From Nocardioides guangzhouensis (GTDB lineage Bacteria > Actinomycetota > Actinomycetes > Propionibacteriales > Nocardioidaceae), in NCBI RefSeq assembly GCF_004519545.1, contig NZ_SDKM01000024.1, positions 457 to 64,456 of the forward strand: 64,000 bases of DNA. The letters run 5' to 3'. Of this stretch, positions 17,947 through 28,177 are shown piece by piece. Position numbers and translations under genes: made by a program. Numbering within the stretch: the stretch's first letter is position 1; each line of letters opens with the position of its first letter. The notes under the pieces are model-generated. The model did no database searches. It worked only from the letters and a program-made list of their open reading frames with translations, and was not told where the DNA came from.

Positions 17947-19398
17947 ATGACTGCCCACGCCCACGGCCAAGACGGCCTGATCGTTCCCTCCAACTTCATT
18001 CGGGCTGTGCGGGAATCTGGCTACTTGAGCATCTCGACAGCGCTCGCCGAACTGGTGGATAACTCCGTGCAGGCGGAAGCGAGCGAGATCGCGATCACGA
18101 TCAGCCGTCCGGCCTCGGATGCCTTGCCTGAGATCACCGTGCTGGACAATGGCGTCGGCATGACGAAGCCGCAGCTTGAACAGTGTCTGCGGTTTGGCGG
18201 ATCCTCTAGGTTCGAGGCCCGCCACTCCTTCGGCCGCTTCGGCATGGGCCTCCCGGCCGCCAGCCTCGGTCAGGCTCGACGCGTCGAGGTCACGGCGTGG
18301 CGGAACGCCGGCTTTGAGCAGACGGTGGCCCTCGACGTCGACGAAATCGCGGCAGGCACGGCCCCGGCGCTTGCTGCGCGACGGGGAGGTCGAGGCGTCG
18401 GCCCGTCCGGCTGTCGTGTTCGGTGGGTCGAGTGTGACCGGATCGAGTACCGACGCCTGGCGTGGTTGGAGCGAGCGCTGCACCGCGACCTCGGCCGTAT
18501 GTATCGCCGGTTCCTCACGCAGGGGCTTTCGATCACGATCAACGAGTCCAAGGTCCAGGCAGTCGATCCGACGCTGATGACCACCAAGATTGAAGGCGCG
18601 TCGGCCAAGCCGGCGTTCGACGACCTCCACTACGAGTTGGAAACCGCCAGCGGTGACACGGCAGTGGTCACCGTGCGATTCGTGATGCTGCCCGTTCACA
18701 GTTGGCACAGTCTGGACAACGTGACCAAGAGACGCATCGGCGTCATCGGTGGCGGCGGAGTGTCGATCCTGCGGGCTGGGCGGGAGATCGCTACTGGCTG
18801 GCACCTCATGGGCGGCAAGCGCCGCGAGAACTACGACGACTGGTGGCGTTGCGAGATCGAGTTCGATCCCCGGCTGGACGAGCACTTCGGCATCACGATC
18901 AACAAGCAGGGCATCAGGCCGTCCGCAACCCTCCGTGAAGCGCTTGAACCGGAACTTGAGTCGATCGCCAGGCTTCTCAACGTGCGCGTCCGCCAGGCCT
19001 TCGAGGACGTGAAGTTCCAGGCAGCGGCTGAGAGGTCATGCAAGATCGCGGCGGCTGCCGATCCGGATCTTCCAGTCATTGCGTCGCGCGGACGCAGCGG
19101 CGCTATCAAGTACCGCATCGGGTCGGACGCCCTGCCGATCAACGCGATGTTCAGATCGAAGCTGGCACAGCGGACGCTCGACCTCACCCTGAACGCAGAC
19201 CATCCTGCGTTTGCGGCCCTCTACCAGCCGCTGCAGACCATCGAGGGAGACGTCGCTGCCGAGCTCCGGACATCGATCGAACTCTTCCTGCTCTCCTTTG
19301 CCAGGAGCGCGGCGCAACTAGAACGGGACGGACACCGCATCGACGACCTGCTGGACGCATGGAGCGCGACATACGGACGGATGCTTCAGAAGTCATGA
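17947..19398 (+). CDS. GHKL-fold ATPase (Hsp90/MutL/MORC-like)
   Basis: A 483-aa protein with a Bergerat ATP-binding fold at its N-terminus: N box ALAELVDNSVQAEA (about residues 32-45), G1 box LDNGVGM (66-72) and G2 box GRFGMGLPAAS (96-106). A second domain contains RRIGVIGGGGVSILRAGREI and the GITINKQGIRPS region, as in MORC/MutL-like proteins whose nucleotide-driven dimerisation clamps DNA. A strong AGGAGG precedes ATG 17947. Its stop overlaps the start of the DruA-like gene (ATGA), so the two proteins should work together. GHKL ATPases occur in several phage-defence loci; its role here is inferred. Confidence 0.85.
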   Translation: MTAHAHGQDGLIVPSNFIRAVRESGYLSISTALAELVDNSVQAEASEIAITISRPASDALPEITVLDNGVGMTKPQLEQCLRFGGSSRFEARHSFGRFGMGLPAASLGQARRVEVTAWRNAGFEQTVALDVDEIAAGTAPALAARRGGRGVGPSGCRVRWVECDRIEYRRLAWLERALHRDLGRMYRRFLTQGLSITINESKVQAVDPTLMTTKIEGASAKPAFDDLHYELETASGDTAVVTVRFVMLPVHSWHSLDNVTKRRIGVIGGGGVSILRAGREIATGWHLMGGKRRENYDDWWRCEIEFDPRLDEHFGITINKQGIRPSATLREALEPELESIARLLNVRVRQAFEDVKFQAAAERSCKIAAAADPDLPVIASRGRSGAIKYRIGSDALPINAMFRSKLAQRTLDLTLNADHPAFAALYQPLQTIEGDVAAELRTSIELFLLSFARSAAQLERDGHRIDDLLDAWSATYGRMLQKS

Positions 19399-21380
19399 CC
19401 GACGACGCCAAATACATCCCTCTGGCATTGCCCGCGGGCGGCTCGACCAGCGAGCGCAAGGGCTTCCTCCGCCTCTGCACGCTGCTCGCGCGCGCACAGT
19501 TCGATCCGGAAATGCCTCTCGATCACGAGTTCTGGATTACAGCGGCTGAACTCGGAGACCTCTACAACAAGCCCCGCCTAGCTGCAGCCGTCCACACCTT
19601 GATCGACCTCATTGACCAGGGCTGGGCGGTCCAGGTGGACAAGTTGGGTCCCCTCCTGAGCCCACCCGACTCGCACCATGATCGCGAGACCGAGAAGGCT
19701 CGCATCCGGCGCCAGGAGCACTTGCGGCGTGATGCCCAGCTACGCCAGCCGAGCGTCCGCCGATTCGTCTCGAACATGGAGCGGTCACATCAGCACGGTG
19801 ATCGCCTGGTGTCGATCTTCAACCTGATGCGCGATGGTCGCGAGCTGGCAGATGCACTCGAAGCCGCGACTGAGGACGACCAGGTGATCCAGCCCTACGT
19901 GCAGATCGTGGATAGCACTGTCACCTGCGAACTCACCGGCTTCAACCTGCACGACATCTGGCGCTACTTCAGGCACACCTGGGCCAACGCCTACTCGACG
20001 GTCCCTGGCCGATCGATGCCCATCCTGATCCGTGACGCGGCGACCGAGTTCCACGCCGTGATTGGGCTCGCCGCGATCTCTAGTCCTGTCGTGCAGATTG
20101 CCGAGAGGGACACCTGGATGGGCTGGGACACCAAGCAGTTCGTTGCAGACATCGGTGCAGCGCCGACCGACAAGATCGCCCGCTGGCTTGCGCGCCGCAT
20201 CAAGACGCAGCGGAGCGAGATTTACGTCGATGACCTACTCCGCGACGGCCTCCTGCAGCCGAACGACTTGAAGCAGCCCACGCAAGAGGTCGTAGCCCGT
20301 CTCCGAGCAGACGCCGAACGGCACCGGGCCAAACACCACCGCGGTGGGCCGATCCGCGAGGTACGCAACATCGCGACGGACGCGTGGATCGAGCGCGCCG
20401 AGACACACCTGTTCCGCTCGAAGCGAGCCGCCCTCCTCGCCGAGACGCTGGAGATCCAGAACCTGCTCGGAACCTACCTGGGTACGAGGCCGACGGCTGC
20501 CGGACTTCGGAAGGCGCTGGCGGACCCCAAGGCGAAGACCCAGATTGGTCGCATTGCTCGACGCGCGCGAGGCGAGCGAGTCGGCACGGTCATCGCCGAC
20601 CTCACGGTGTGCGGTGCCATCGCCCCTTACAACTCGCTGGCAGCAGGCAAGCTCGTCGGCGCACTTGCTGTATCCCCCACCGTCATGGCGGCGTACCGCG
20701 CCAAATACGCACGACCCAGCGAGATCGCCTCCGCGATGGCGGGCCGACCAATCACCCGCGAGGCGAGGTTGTCCTTTGTCGGAACGACCTCGCTCTATGG
20801 CACCGGATCGAGCCAGTACAATCGGCTCTACTGGCCAGCGTCAGCCATGGGCGGCGATGACCAGCAACGCATGGGCTTTCATCAGTTGGGTCGCTCCAAA
20901 TCGTTCGGCACATCGCACTTCTCGGACGTGACGGTCGAGGCCCTCCTCCGGCTGTCGGAGCACACCGGCGGACGCATCCGCGTTAACAGTCTGTTTGGTG
21001 AGGGCGTCAGCCCACGACTCCGGAAAGTGCGGCTGGGACTGGCCGCGCTCGGATGGCCATCAAACGAACTGCTGAAGCATGGACGCGAACGGATCCTTTA
21101 CGGCGTGCCTCTCGTGAAGAACCTCCGGGACTACTCATTGGGCATCGATTCGGAGCCGGACTACCTGCTCGATCCAGTGCCAACGGACCCCGGCTCGTCG
21201 GTGGCAGCGTGGTGGATGCAGCGATGGGCCCGAAACCGAGCGTCGCAAGAGCATGTGCTGGCCTCGATGCGTGAGCACCGGCTAGTGCGACCCGTGAGAC
21301 ACGGCGCTCGAGTTCCGCTCCCCAGCGAGGACGAAGCTCTGCCGGTTGACTCCTCGCTGCCACCTGCACACGAGGCCTAG
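19395..21380 (+). CDS. DUF4338 / DruA-like Druantia protein
   Basis: A 661-aa protein I match by memory to the long DUF4338 (DruA-type) family. Key stretches are MPILIRDAATEFHAVIGLAA followed by RDTWMGWD (about residues 208-244), then IADLTVCGAIAPYNSLAAGK (400-419) and TTSLYGTGSSQYNRL (464-478). DruA is a hallmark of the Druantia anti-phage system; its biochemical activity is not established. The ATG overlaps the GHKL stop by four bases. The gene ends six bases from the convergent nuclease gene, the last gene of the helicase operon, so both operons form one compact locus. Confidence 0.75.
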   Translation: MTDDAKYIPLALPAGGSTSERKGFLRLCTLLARAQFDPEMPLDHEFWITAAELGDLYNKPRLAAAVHTLIDLIDQGWAVQVDKLGPLLSPPDSHHDRETEKARIRRQEHLRRDAQLRQPSVRRFVSNMERSHQHGDRLVSIFNLMRDGRELADALEAATEDDQVIQPYVQIVDSTVTCELTGFNLHDIWRYFRHTWANAYSTVPGRSMPILIRDAATEFHAVIGLAAISSPVVQIAERDTWMGWDTKQFVADIGAAPTDKIARWLARRIKTQRSEIYVDDLLRDGLLQPNDLKQPTQEVVARLRADAERHRAKHHRGGPIREVRNIATDAWIERAETHLFRSKRAALLAETLEIQNLLGTYLGTRPTAAGLRKALADPKAKTQIGRIARRARGERVGTVIADLTVCGAIAPYNSLAAGKLVGALAVSPTVMAAYRAKYARPSEIASAMAGRPITREARLSFVGTTSLYGTGSSQYNRLYWPASAMGGDDQQRMGFHQLGRSKSFGTSHFSDVTVEALLRLSEHTGGRIRVNSLFGEGVSPRLRKVRLGLAALGWPSNELLKHGRERILYGVPLVKNLRDYSLGIDSEPDYLLDPVPTDPGSSVAAWWMQRWARNRASQEHVLASMREHRLVRPVRHGARVPLPSEDEALPVDSSLPPAHEA

Positions 21381-21386
21381 AGCCGC

Positions 21387-22619
21387 CTACACCGTCACGG
21401 TTAGTACCTCGGACGCGCTGGTGACGGAGGCAATGAGCGCTTCTTCCTCATCGGGATCGACCGTGCGCTTGGCTCCGAGGATTCGGACGTCCTGGCCGGC
21501 TGGCAGCGTGAACGATGGATTCGGCGTGCGGAGCAAGACCTCCTTACCACTTCGGGTTTCACGCAACACCCAGCTCTTGACGCCGTGCTGCCGCACCACC
21601 GTCCCCTGCATGTCGTACCAGCCGCTGTCAGGGACATCCGCGGTGTTTGGTGTACCGGTTCCCCAGTACGCGTCGCAAAGCCCGCGAACATTGCAGAGCC
21701 CGCAGTGTTCTCCGACAAGCGCTAACGGTAGTTCCTCACGAACAGCCGCGTCGGCGTCGGCAGTGCGTGCGGCCAATGCCCCGCGAAGGTCAGCGAGTTC
21801 GGCCGCAGTTGGAGCGGTCACCGGCACGTCGCGACTCGGGTACGCAGCGACGAGCGCCTTTGCGGGCAGGGTGTCCGGATTGACCTCCCCGTCCTCGTTC
21901 CAAAGCAACGCGTACAGCCGAAGTTGGTCATGATGCGTTGGGTCTTCGCCGCCAGTCTTGAAGTCCGTGATCGTCGCCCCGTCTGCTTCGACGCTCAGCA
22001 GGTCGACGCGACCCTTGAGCCTCAGAGCTTCCGCGACTAGTTCGCGTTCCGGGTGGTCGCCTTCCATGGCGGGGTAGCGCTTACCGGGTCGATCCAGTGG
22101 CGCGCCTTCGACGGCATGGGTCCCCGCTGCTCTTGAGCGCAACTCCATGCGGTTGAGGTAGGTCTGAATCTGTTCACGAGCCTCAGGCACCCACTCGCCG
22201 AGTGTGCGATTCAACTGCTCGCGACGTCCAGGGCTGATGCGTGGATTGCCGTCGAGACGCGCCAGTTGTTCGTCCAGCACCGCTTCGGCTACCGCGGTGT
22301 AACCGCCCAGGTCGCGGAGGACTGCCACGGCGTCGGCCGCCCTCGTCGACAGACAACCGGCCTTCACAAGCGCCTTGACGATGACCTCGAGGGAGCCGTG
22401 CACAACGTCCCCCTTGATAGCGGCCGGGTTCGGCAGACGCGGGTACCCGTGCTTGTCCCACAGATCCGGGTAGTCCGCGCGTGACAGCACGTAGCGCCGC
22501 GGGCAGGACTCAACCTCCTTGAGAGAGGAGTAACTCCACATCTCAGGTGGCTCCGGGAGGAGCGCCTGGCCGTGCTCCACGCCGGTGTCGTAGGTCCGGG
22601 GCTCGCTCAGCTCAGCCAC
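21387..22619 (-). CDS. PD-(D/E)XK nuclease with Fe-S cysteines (RecB/Cas4-like)
   Basis: A 410-aa protein of the PDDEXK_1 class. Nuclease residues are His74 (GDVVHGSLE), Asp206 (GRVDLLS), Asp219 and Lys221 (TDFKTG), then a QxxxY helix (DQLRLYAL). Cys39 (ESCPRRYVLS) and CGLCNVRGLC (306-315) are placed like the iron-sulfur cysteines of Cas4 and AddB. The last 75 residues look like an OB-fold. The start is GTG 22619, overlapping the helicase gene by 13 bp; the frame extends further back but only through helicase sequence. Likely a DNA-cutting or resecting partner of the helicase. Confidence 0.82.
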   Translation of the reverse strand: MAELSEPRTYDTGVEHGQALLPEPPEMWSYSSLKEVESCPRRYVLSRADYPDLWDKHGYPRLPNPAAIKGDVVHGSLEVIVKALVKAGCLSTRAADAVAVLRDLGGYTAVAEAVLDEQLARLDGNPRISPGRREQLNRTLGEWVPEAREQIQTYLNRMELRSRAAGTHAVEGAPLDRPGKRYPAMEGDHPERELVAEALRLKGRVDLLSVEADGATITDFKTGGEDPTHHDQLRLYALLWNEDGEVNPDTLPAKALVAAYPSRDVPVTAPTAAELADLRGALAARTADADAAVREELPLALVGEHCGLCNVRGLCDAYWGTGTPNTADVPDSGWYDMQGTVVRQHGVKSWVLRETRSGKEVLLRTPNPSFTLPAGQDVRILGAKRTVDPDEEEALIASVTSASEVLTVTV

Positions 22620-25600
22620 CGCTGCACCTGCTGGCTCGCGACTGGCAGGTTCCTCATGACCACCATGTCGTCGATCGGGTAGACCGGGACGCCACCAAGC
22701 TCCTTGGCATCCCATAGTTCCTGCGTCGGCGGTGTGTCGCGCGTCAGTGGGCTCTGGACGTAAAAGATGCGATCACGTCCCTTGGCCCTCGCCAGTAGCG
22801 GCGCCGTGATGGTCCCCAGTCCATCGATCGCGACCGGTTCGTTCTTGAAGAACTCCATCCCATCGAGGTCGCGGCTCTGGAGATCAGCGAGCAACTTGTC
22901 GATTGACTGGTTCATGCGCAGGTCGTCGAGCACTGGCATCGTGCCGTCGAGTACGTACTTCAGCAGAGCGGCACCGACTCTGCGATCGAGAAGGCCGTGC
23001 TCGAATCGGTTACGGAAGCTGCGCAGGCAGCGGTAACAGGAGGCGTCGCAATCCGCCGGGCAGTGTTCGAGCCGGTCCAGCGCCTTCTTAAAGATCGACA
23101 GTCCGTAACCGTGGACACGCTTGGTGAAGCCTGCACCACCAGCGAGCGTGTCGTACAAGTAGATCTCGGCCTCAAGACCGTGGTTGCCACCTGGAGTCAA
23201 TGCTGGGCGGTACTCGGCCTGAAGTTCACTGGCGTCCACGTCGAGTTCCTTGGTCGCAGCGATGGTCAAAGCCTCGGCCACTGTTCGCAGCGCTACCTGA
23301 GTCGAGAGAAGCTCAGGACGGAGAGTGAGCGGCTTCTCGACCTTCAGCCGGACGAGAAGGACATCCGAAATGAAGTCCGTCCCCAGGACGAGCCCGTTGG
23401 TGGACGCTGATCCCTGACAGTCCGGCTCCCGCTCATCGGGGTACGGCTTCGGGTGGGTTCCGACGACTACCCCCGTCGCGCCCTTTGTGGGCTCGATGAG
23501 CCCACACCGGGTGCAGTAGTTGTAACCCTCACCGCGCGGGCCGGTGTTGGTGACCAGCAGGGTGTCCCGTCGATACGTCTGCTCCAGATAGCCCGTGACG
23601 TGGTCCCAGGCCTCTTCCTGCTCGGGTCCTTCGGCCACCAGCTTGGCGCGAGTCGCGTAGCTGCTCGCTGGAGCGTCGTCGGGACTGGTGCCCGGATCGT
23701 CGTTGGCTCGGTGGGCAAAGCCTGGGGGACGCATCCAGTTCATCGCCTTGCCGAACTTTCCTACGGCCCCACACGCCTCGCAGTCACGCTCTTCACCGCG
23801 CTGCGCCTCGCTGGAGGGCACGTGCTTGGCGTAATGGCACACCTGGCACTCGAAGTAGAGCATCTTGTCGCGCCACGCCTGGAATCGCTCCTTGTGCATT
23901 GGGGCGTAGATGGCGCCTGAGGTCCACTCCTTGTTATCGATCCAGACGACCTTGCCTGGGGCGTACTGGCTCAGTGCGATGGGCAGCCCCTGGCTCGGCG
24001 CATACCGGAACTCGGTGTGGAACGGCTCGGACTTGGCGCGGTCGAAGACGTGGAACGCGACCACGTCGGTCGGGAACGCGTAGCGCGGCAACACACCCTT
24101 GTAGAGCAGGCGATCGAGAAGGTTCGTCTGGCTGCGCTGCTCGGTCGGCAACTCGGCGCCGTCCTCCCCCGCGTCGCCCTCCTCGACTTCTTCCTCCTCT
24201 GGAGCCGCGTCGCCCTCCTCCGGCTCCGGAAGCTTGCCGTCTGGCTGAAGTTCAAGTGCCTTGTCGATCTCGGCGAGCGTCCCGCTCACGATGCCGTCGA
24301 GAACGTGGTTCCTCTGCAGCATCAGCTCCGAAGGAAGCCAGGAGTCGATGTCGGCTCGCAACGTCGCCTCATGCTCGTTGAGCCACTCCTCGAAGTCGGT
24401 TCGGTTCAGCGGCGAGGTCGTGCCGACGAATCCGCGCACGGTACCCAGCACCTCGAACAGTTGCGGCTGGTCCTCAGGGTCAATCTCTGGCAGGCGATCC
24501 TGGTTGTACTGCTGCAGGAGATACGCCACGACGTGGCGTCGAGCAATCTCGTCGTTATCCAGCGTCAGGATCGGGTCATCGACGTCGCCGCGGATCATGA
24601 GGTCCGGGTTGCGGAAGTAGTGATCGTCGTGCGTGTCAGCGCTGCCGAAGGCAACGACGGTGGCCACGGCGTTGCCGCGACGGCCAGCACGACCGGCGCG
24701 CTGCTGGTAGTTCGCTCTAGACGGCGGCATGTTGCGAAGCGCCACACCAGACAGGCTGCCGATATCGATACCGACCTCCATCGTCGTGGTGCACGACAGC
24801 ACATCAATCGCGGCGCGCTCTTGCTCACCGGGTCGCGGCAACCCAACATCGATGTCCTGGAACAGCAGTTCGTACTCCTCGGCACGGGAGAAGACCGCAT
24901 CCGACTGGGCCGCATTCAGCTGCGCGGTGTGCTCAGCAGCGATGATGCTGAGGATTGGCTTGTCCGGCGATTTCAGAGCCCGTTCTGCGCTCTCGCGGTA
25001 GTAGCCCTTGCGCGCCTGGAAGACCTCATCCGTCTCCGGGTCCAGCGTCCGGACCTGGTTCTGACCGCAGCTCACGCACCTGGTCGACCCCGGGATCGGT
25101 CGCTGCGTGAAGCGGCAACGCTCGCAGTAACCCCACAGGCCTCCCGGTTCAAGTGCCACGTTGCCAGCGAGCATGCGGTACTTCGCCCCTTCCAGCTCAC
25201 AGAACCTCGGCAGGAGAACGGGCAGCCATGTGTCCTTGAACTTCTTCTTGGCAGCCGGAGTGCCGAGCCATCGGTCGATGGTCTGGAACTTGCCCGAGTG
25301 CGGCTTCACACCACCCCTTTGACGCCACCACTCAGACGTCATCGACGGGAACCAGATGCCCCGTGCGGGGGTTGACCACTGTGCGAGCCATAGACGGAGG
25401 AGCGCGAGTCGCTCATCGTCAGTCGTGGCCACCCCATCGATGGCGGGAAGGTCCGCGAGCAAGCCGTCTCGCAGGCTCGCCTTTTCGCGGATCGATGCCA
25501 GCCCCAGCGATGTCAGCCCGTAGTACTTATCGGTGAGGGTCGCGTACATGGCACGCAGCAGGGCCTGAGGTGGCTGCGCGGTCAGCATTAGGAGTTCCGC

Positions 25601-28177
25601 TCGGGCGTCATCGTCGCCGGTGAGCGCTCCGTCATCGATCGCCTTGCTGACGTCCTTCAAGACGTGGAGCGACTCGGCCTCTCGAAGCTCCGGGCGCAAC
25701 CGAACCTTCAGTTGCTTGGCTCCGACCATGACGGCGAGATAGAGCTTTTCCAGGCTCATTTGCTTGCCAACGCCCGGCTGCGCGGAAAGGTCCTCCCAGC
25801 CCTTCAAGATCAGGGGGCGGATAACGTCTCGCATCGAGTAGGCCTGCAAGTTCGGAGCCAGACGAGCTGCAACCTGCCGAGAGTCGGAGAACGCCAGCAC
25901 CTTCCGACCGCGAAGGGGCGCAAAGACTGAATACGGCGCGCTCGGGGGCTGCACCTCTATCTGCCGTGTCACCAAAGCCTGGAACGGCTGATCGCCCTTG
26001 GTCTGGTGATCCTGGACGGACGAGCGTCCGAAGCCGGCCAACTGTCCACAGACCCCACAGGGCTTGAACTCGCCGTCAGCTTCCGCTTGCTCGTCGACGT
26101 CGTCCTCATCGTCGTCGCTCGTGACCGTCTCGCCGCTCCGAAGCTTCGGCAGGAAGACAACTCGCCCACGCGTCGGGGGCTTGTCAGGATTCAGGCACCC
26201 CGTTACCAGGTCGATCTCGGCGACCTCGACCTGACCCGCTTGAGGTTCCTCGAGCAGAAGGTCGAGGGCGAACAGTTCAGGAATGGAGCCAGATGTGGTC
26301 TGGAAGGCGCCTCCGCGCTCGTGCCACAGAAACCTGGGTCGCTGCAGGTCGTCGGTGTAGCCGCGGGCGTAGGCCGAACCGCAATGACGACAGGTGTAGA
26401 ACTCGAAGACTCGCGCGCCACAGTCGCAAGTCGCCTGGGGCTGGGCATAGAGCTTGCCGATCGGGCCGAGCCCCGGTGGCAGCTCGGCGCGGTCGACCGC
26501 ATCGCATTCCGGATCGATGCAAGCCCAGAGGCCCGGCAGACCGCGGAAGAATGCGTGAACACGGCAGGGCAACAACCCGGCTTCGTCGTCGCTCCTACGA
26601 GCGGCGCTGCCGAGCGCCACCAATGCCGTGACGGCCTTGTCTGCGATTTCGGTGTCCGCCTCAGGAAATACTGCCTTCCCCAGTTCGCTGACGGGTTGCG
26701 CCTTCTGCATCGTTTCGTTGACGAGCAAGCTCATCGGCTCGTAGTCCGCAAGCGCCTCGTGCAGTAGTGCCCCGATGGGCCGCTCCAAGTCAGTGACCCC
26801 GCGCGACGTCAGCAGATCAGAAACAGCTTCGGCACGCTCGGCGTCCGTATCGCCGTTGTAGAAGTCCTCAAGCGGCACATCGGCGAGTGCTGTCGCGTCA
26901 GCAGTTGTGCCTGTGGCCGCCCCGGCTCGCAAGGCCCACTGACTCGTGACGGTGCGGAAATCAGCCTCAGCCTTGCCCGTGAGCTGGGCAGCGAACTCGC
27001 GCGCGTACTCAGGTGTCGTGAAGCTGGCGCTGGTGGTGATGACTTGAACGCGGTCAGGAGTGATGCCGAGCCGCGCACGCAAGCGGCGCAGCAGGAGCCC
27101 CACCTCGGCACCAGCTGCACCGCGATAGAGGTGCGCCTCGTCGACGATGAGGAGGAACTTCTCCTCAGGGTTGTCTGCCAACCACTGGCGCGTGTGATCA
27201 AAGACCGGCCGCTCGAGCGGACGCATCAGCATGTACTCGAGCATCGAATAGTTGGTGATCAGGACATCCGGTGGAGCGGACAGCACCTCATGCCGCGTGA
27301 GTAGCTCAGGGTCGTCCTGTCGCATGACGGCACGAACAAACTCGCCCGTCTTGGCGTCCTTCCAGCGCGAACCCTTCGGTCCGAACCACGCCTTCAGGTC
27401 GGGCTTCGCCGGCCACTTCCCGCGTGCCTCCAACCTCGTCTTGAGCTTCTTGGCCTGCGCGTGACCGGGTGCACTGGGATCGGCAGCCTGATCAATGAGA
27501 AGCAGGTAGAAGTCTTCGATCGAGCCGAGGCGCTGCTGGTCCTTCTTCACCGTCCGTACGCCGGGGTACAGCGTGCGGCTGGTGTACCGAGCGAAGCGGG
27601 CGGGACGTCCGGCCCAAGCGTTGAACTGGGTAGTGACGCGGGGGTCCCCCAGCAGCAGGCGCAGGCGGCCGAGTTGGTCGTTCACCAGCGCGTTCATCGG
27701 ATAGAGGATCAGTGCGCGGACAGCAGGCGCCTCAAACGACGACGGTCGGTGCTTCGCCTCTGCGGCGAGCTTGGCCAACATCGGAAGTAGGAAGGACTCC
27801 GTCTTACCCGAACCGGTACCCGTCGTGATGGCGAGGCTCTTGCCATCACGTGACGTCCACTCGATGGCTTCGGCCTGGTGGGTATACGGCGGGTCGTACA
27901 GCAGTCGGTCAAGCGCCCCGACCTTCTGGGTGAGCGGGCCGAACAGATCGTGCACCGCAGCATCGACATCCAGTTCCGCGAACTTGCGGTTGGTCTGGTA
28001 GCGCGGCGTGCTCTCAATGAACGGCGCCCTGAACAGCACCCCTTCCTCAAGGAGCAGCTGCCGACGCTGCTCGATGATCATCGGATGTCCGACGTGGTAC
28101 GTCGCCTCGATGTACTCGCGCAGGGCGGACTGTATGTCGTCGATCGTCTCCGCGATCGTAGGGGCGTCAGACGCCAC
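22607..28177 (-). CDS. DruE-like giant DEAH helicase with DUF1998
   Basis: This 1856-aa superfamily 2 helicase has Walker A TTGTGSGKTES at about residues 118-128, and LLIVDEAHLYRG with DEAH at 346-349. Motifs V-VI are CTTTMEVGIDIG and QQRAGRAGRRG. Several zinc-type cysteine clusters follow (CDCGARVFEFYTCRHCG, CGVCGQ, CERC...CVSCGQ, CQVC...CEACG). A C-terminal DUF1998 region carries HCPADCDASCYRCLRSFRN. A very acidic linker (PEEEEVEEGDAGED) separates halves. Size and order match DruE, the one component common to all Druantia types. The GTG at 28177 overlaps the upstream gene by 11 bp. It probably moves along DNA and drives the other subunits. Confidence 0.85.
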   Translation of the reverse strand: MASDAPTIAETIDDIQSALREYIEATYHVGHPMIIEQRRQLLLEEGVLFRAPFIESTPRYQTNRKFAELDVDAAVHDLFGPLTQKVGALDRLLYDPPYTHQAEAIEWTSRDGKSLAITTGTGSGKTESFLLPMLAKLAAEAKHRPSSFEAPAVRALILYPMNALVNDQLGRLRLLLGDPRVTTQFNAWAGRPARFARYTSRTLYPGVRTVKKDQQRLGSIEDFYLLLIDQAADPSAPGHAQAKKLKTRLEARGKWPAKPDLKAWFGPKGSRWKDAKTGEFVRAVMRQDDPELLTRHEVLSAPPDVLITNYSMLEYMLMRPLERPVFDHTRQWLADNPEEKFLLIVDEAHLYRGAAGAEVGLLLRRLRARLGITPDRVQVITTSASFTTPEYAREFAAQLTGKAEADFRTVTSQWALRAGAATGTTADATALADVPLEDFYNGDTDAERAEAVSDLLTSRGVTDLERPIGALLHEALADYEPMSLLVNETMQKAQPVSELGKAVFPEADTEIADKAVTALVALGSAARRSDDEAGLLPCRVHAFFRGLPGLWACIDPECDAVDRAELPPGLGPIGKLYAQPQATCDCGARVFEFYTCRHCGSAYARGYTDDLQRPRFLWHERGGAFQTTSGSIPELFALDLLLEEPQAGQVEVAEIDLVTGCLNPDKPPTRGRVVFLPKLRSGETVTSDDDEDDVDEQAEADGEFKPCGVCGQLAGFGRSSVQDHQTKGDQPFQALVTRQIEVQPPSAPYSVFAPLRGRKVLAFSDSRQVAARLAPNLQAYSMRDVIRPLILKGWEDLSAQPGVGKQMSLEKLYLAVMVGAKQLKVRLRPELREAESLHVLKDVSKAIDDGALTGDDDARAELLMLTAQPPQALLRAMYATLTDKYYGLTSLGLASIREKASLRDGLLADLPAIDGVATTDDERLALLRLWLAQWSTPARGIWFPSMTSEWWRQRGGVKPHSGKFQTIDRWLGTPAAKKKFKDTWLPVLLPRFCELEGAKYRMLAGNVALEPGGLWGYCERCRFTQRPIPGSTRCVSCGQNQVRTLDPETDEVFQARKGYYRESAERALKSPDKPILSIIAAEHTAQLNAAQSDAVFSRAEEYELLFQDIDVGLPRPGEQERAAIDVLSCTTTMEVGIDIGSLSGVALRNMPPSRANYQQRAGRAGRRGNAVATVVAFGSADTHDDHYFRNPDLMIRGDVDDPILTLDNDEIARRHVVAYLLQQYNQDRLPEIDPEDQPQLFEVLGTVRGFVGTTSPLNRTDFEEWLNEHEATLRADIDSWLPSELMLQRNHVLDGIVSGTLAEIDKALELQPDGKLPEPEEGDAAPEEEEVEEGDAGEDGAELPTEQRSQTNLLDRLLYKGVLPRYAFPTDVVAFHVFDRAKSEPFHTEFRYAPSQGLPIALSQYAPGKVVWIDNKEWTSGAIYAPMHKERFQAWRDKMLYFECQVCHYAKHVPSSEAQRGEERDCEACGAVGKFGKAMNWMRPPGFAHRANDDPGTSPDDAPASSYATRAKLVAEGPEQEEAWDHVTGYLEQTYRRDTLLVTNTGPRGEGYNYCTRCGLIEPTKGATGVVVGTHPKPYPDEREPDCQGSASTNGLVLGTDFISDVLLVRLKVEKPLTLRPELLSTQVALRTVAEALTIAATKELDVDASELQAEYRPALTPGGNHGLEAEIYLYDTLAGGAGFTKRVHGYGLSIFKKALDRLEHCPADCDASCYRCLRSFRNRFEHGLLDRRVGAALLKYVLDGTMPVLDDLRMNQSIDKLLADLQSRDLDGMEFFKNEPVAIDGLGTITAPLLARAKGRDRIFYVQSPLTRDTPPTQELWDAKELGGVPVYPIDDMVVMRNLPVASQQVQRWLS

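Noticed and set aside
24017..25375. A 452-codon plus-strand frame opposite the helicase gene
   Set aside because: It lies within the DUF1998/helicase coding region, whose cysteine clusters and motifs are unambiguous.
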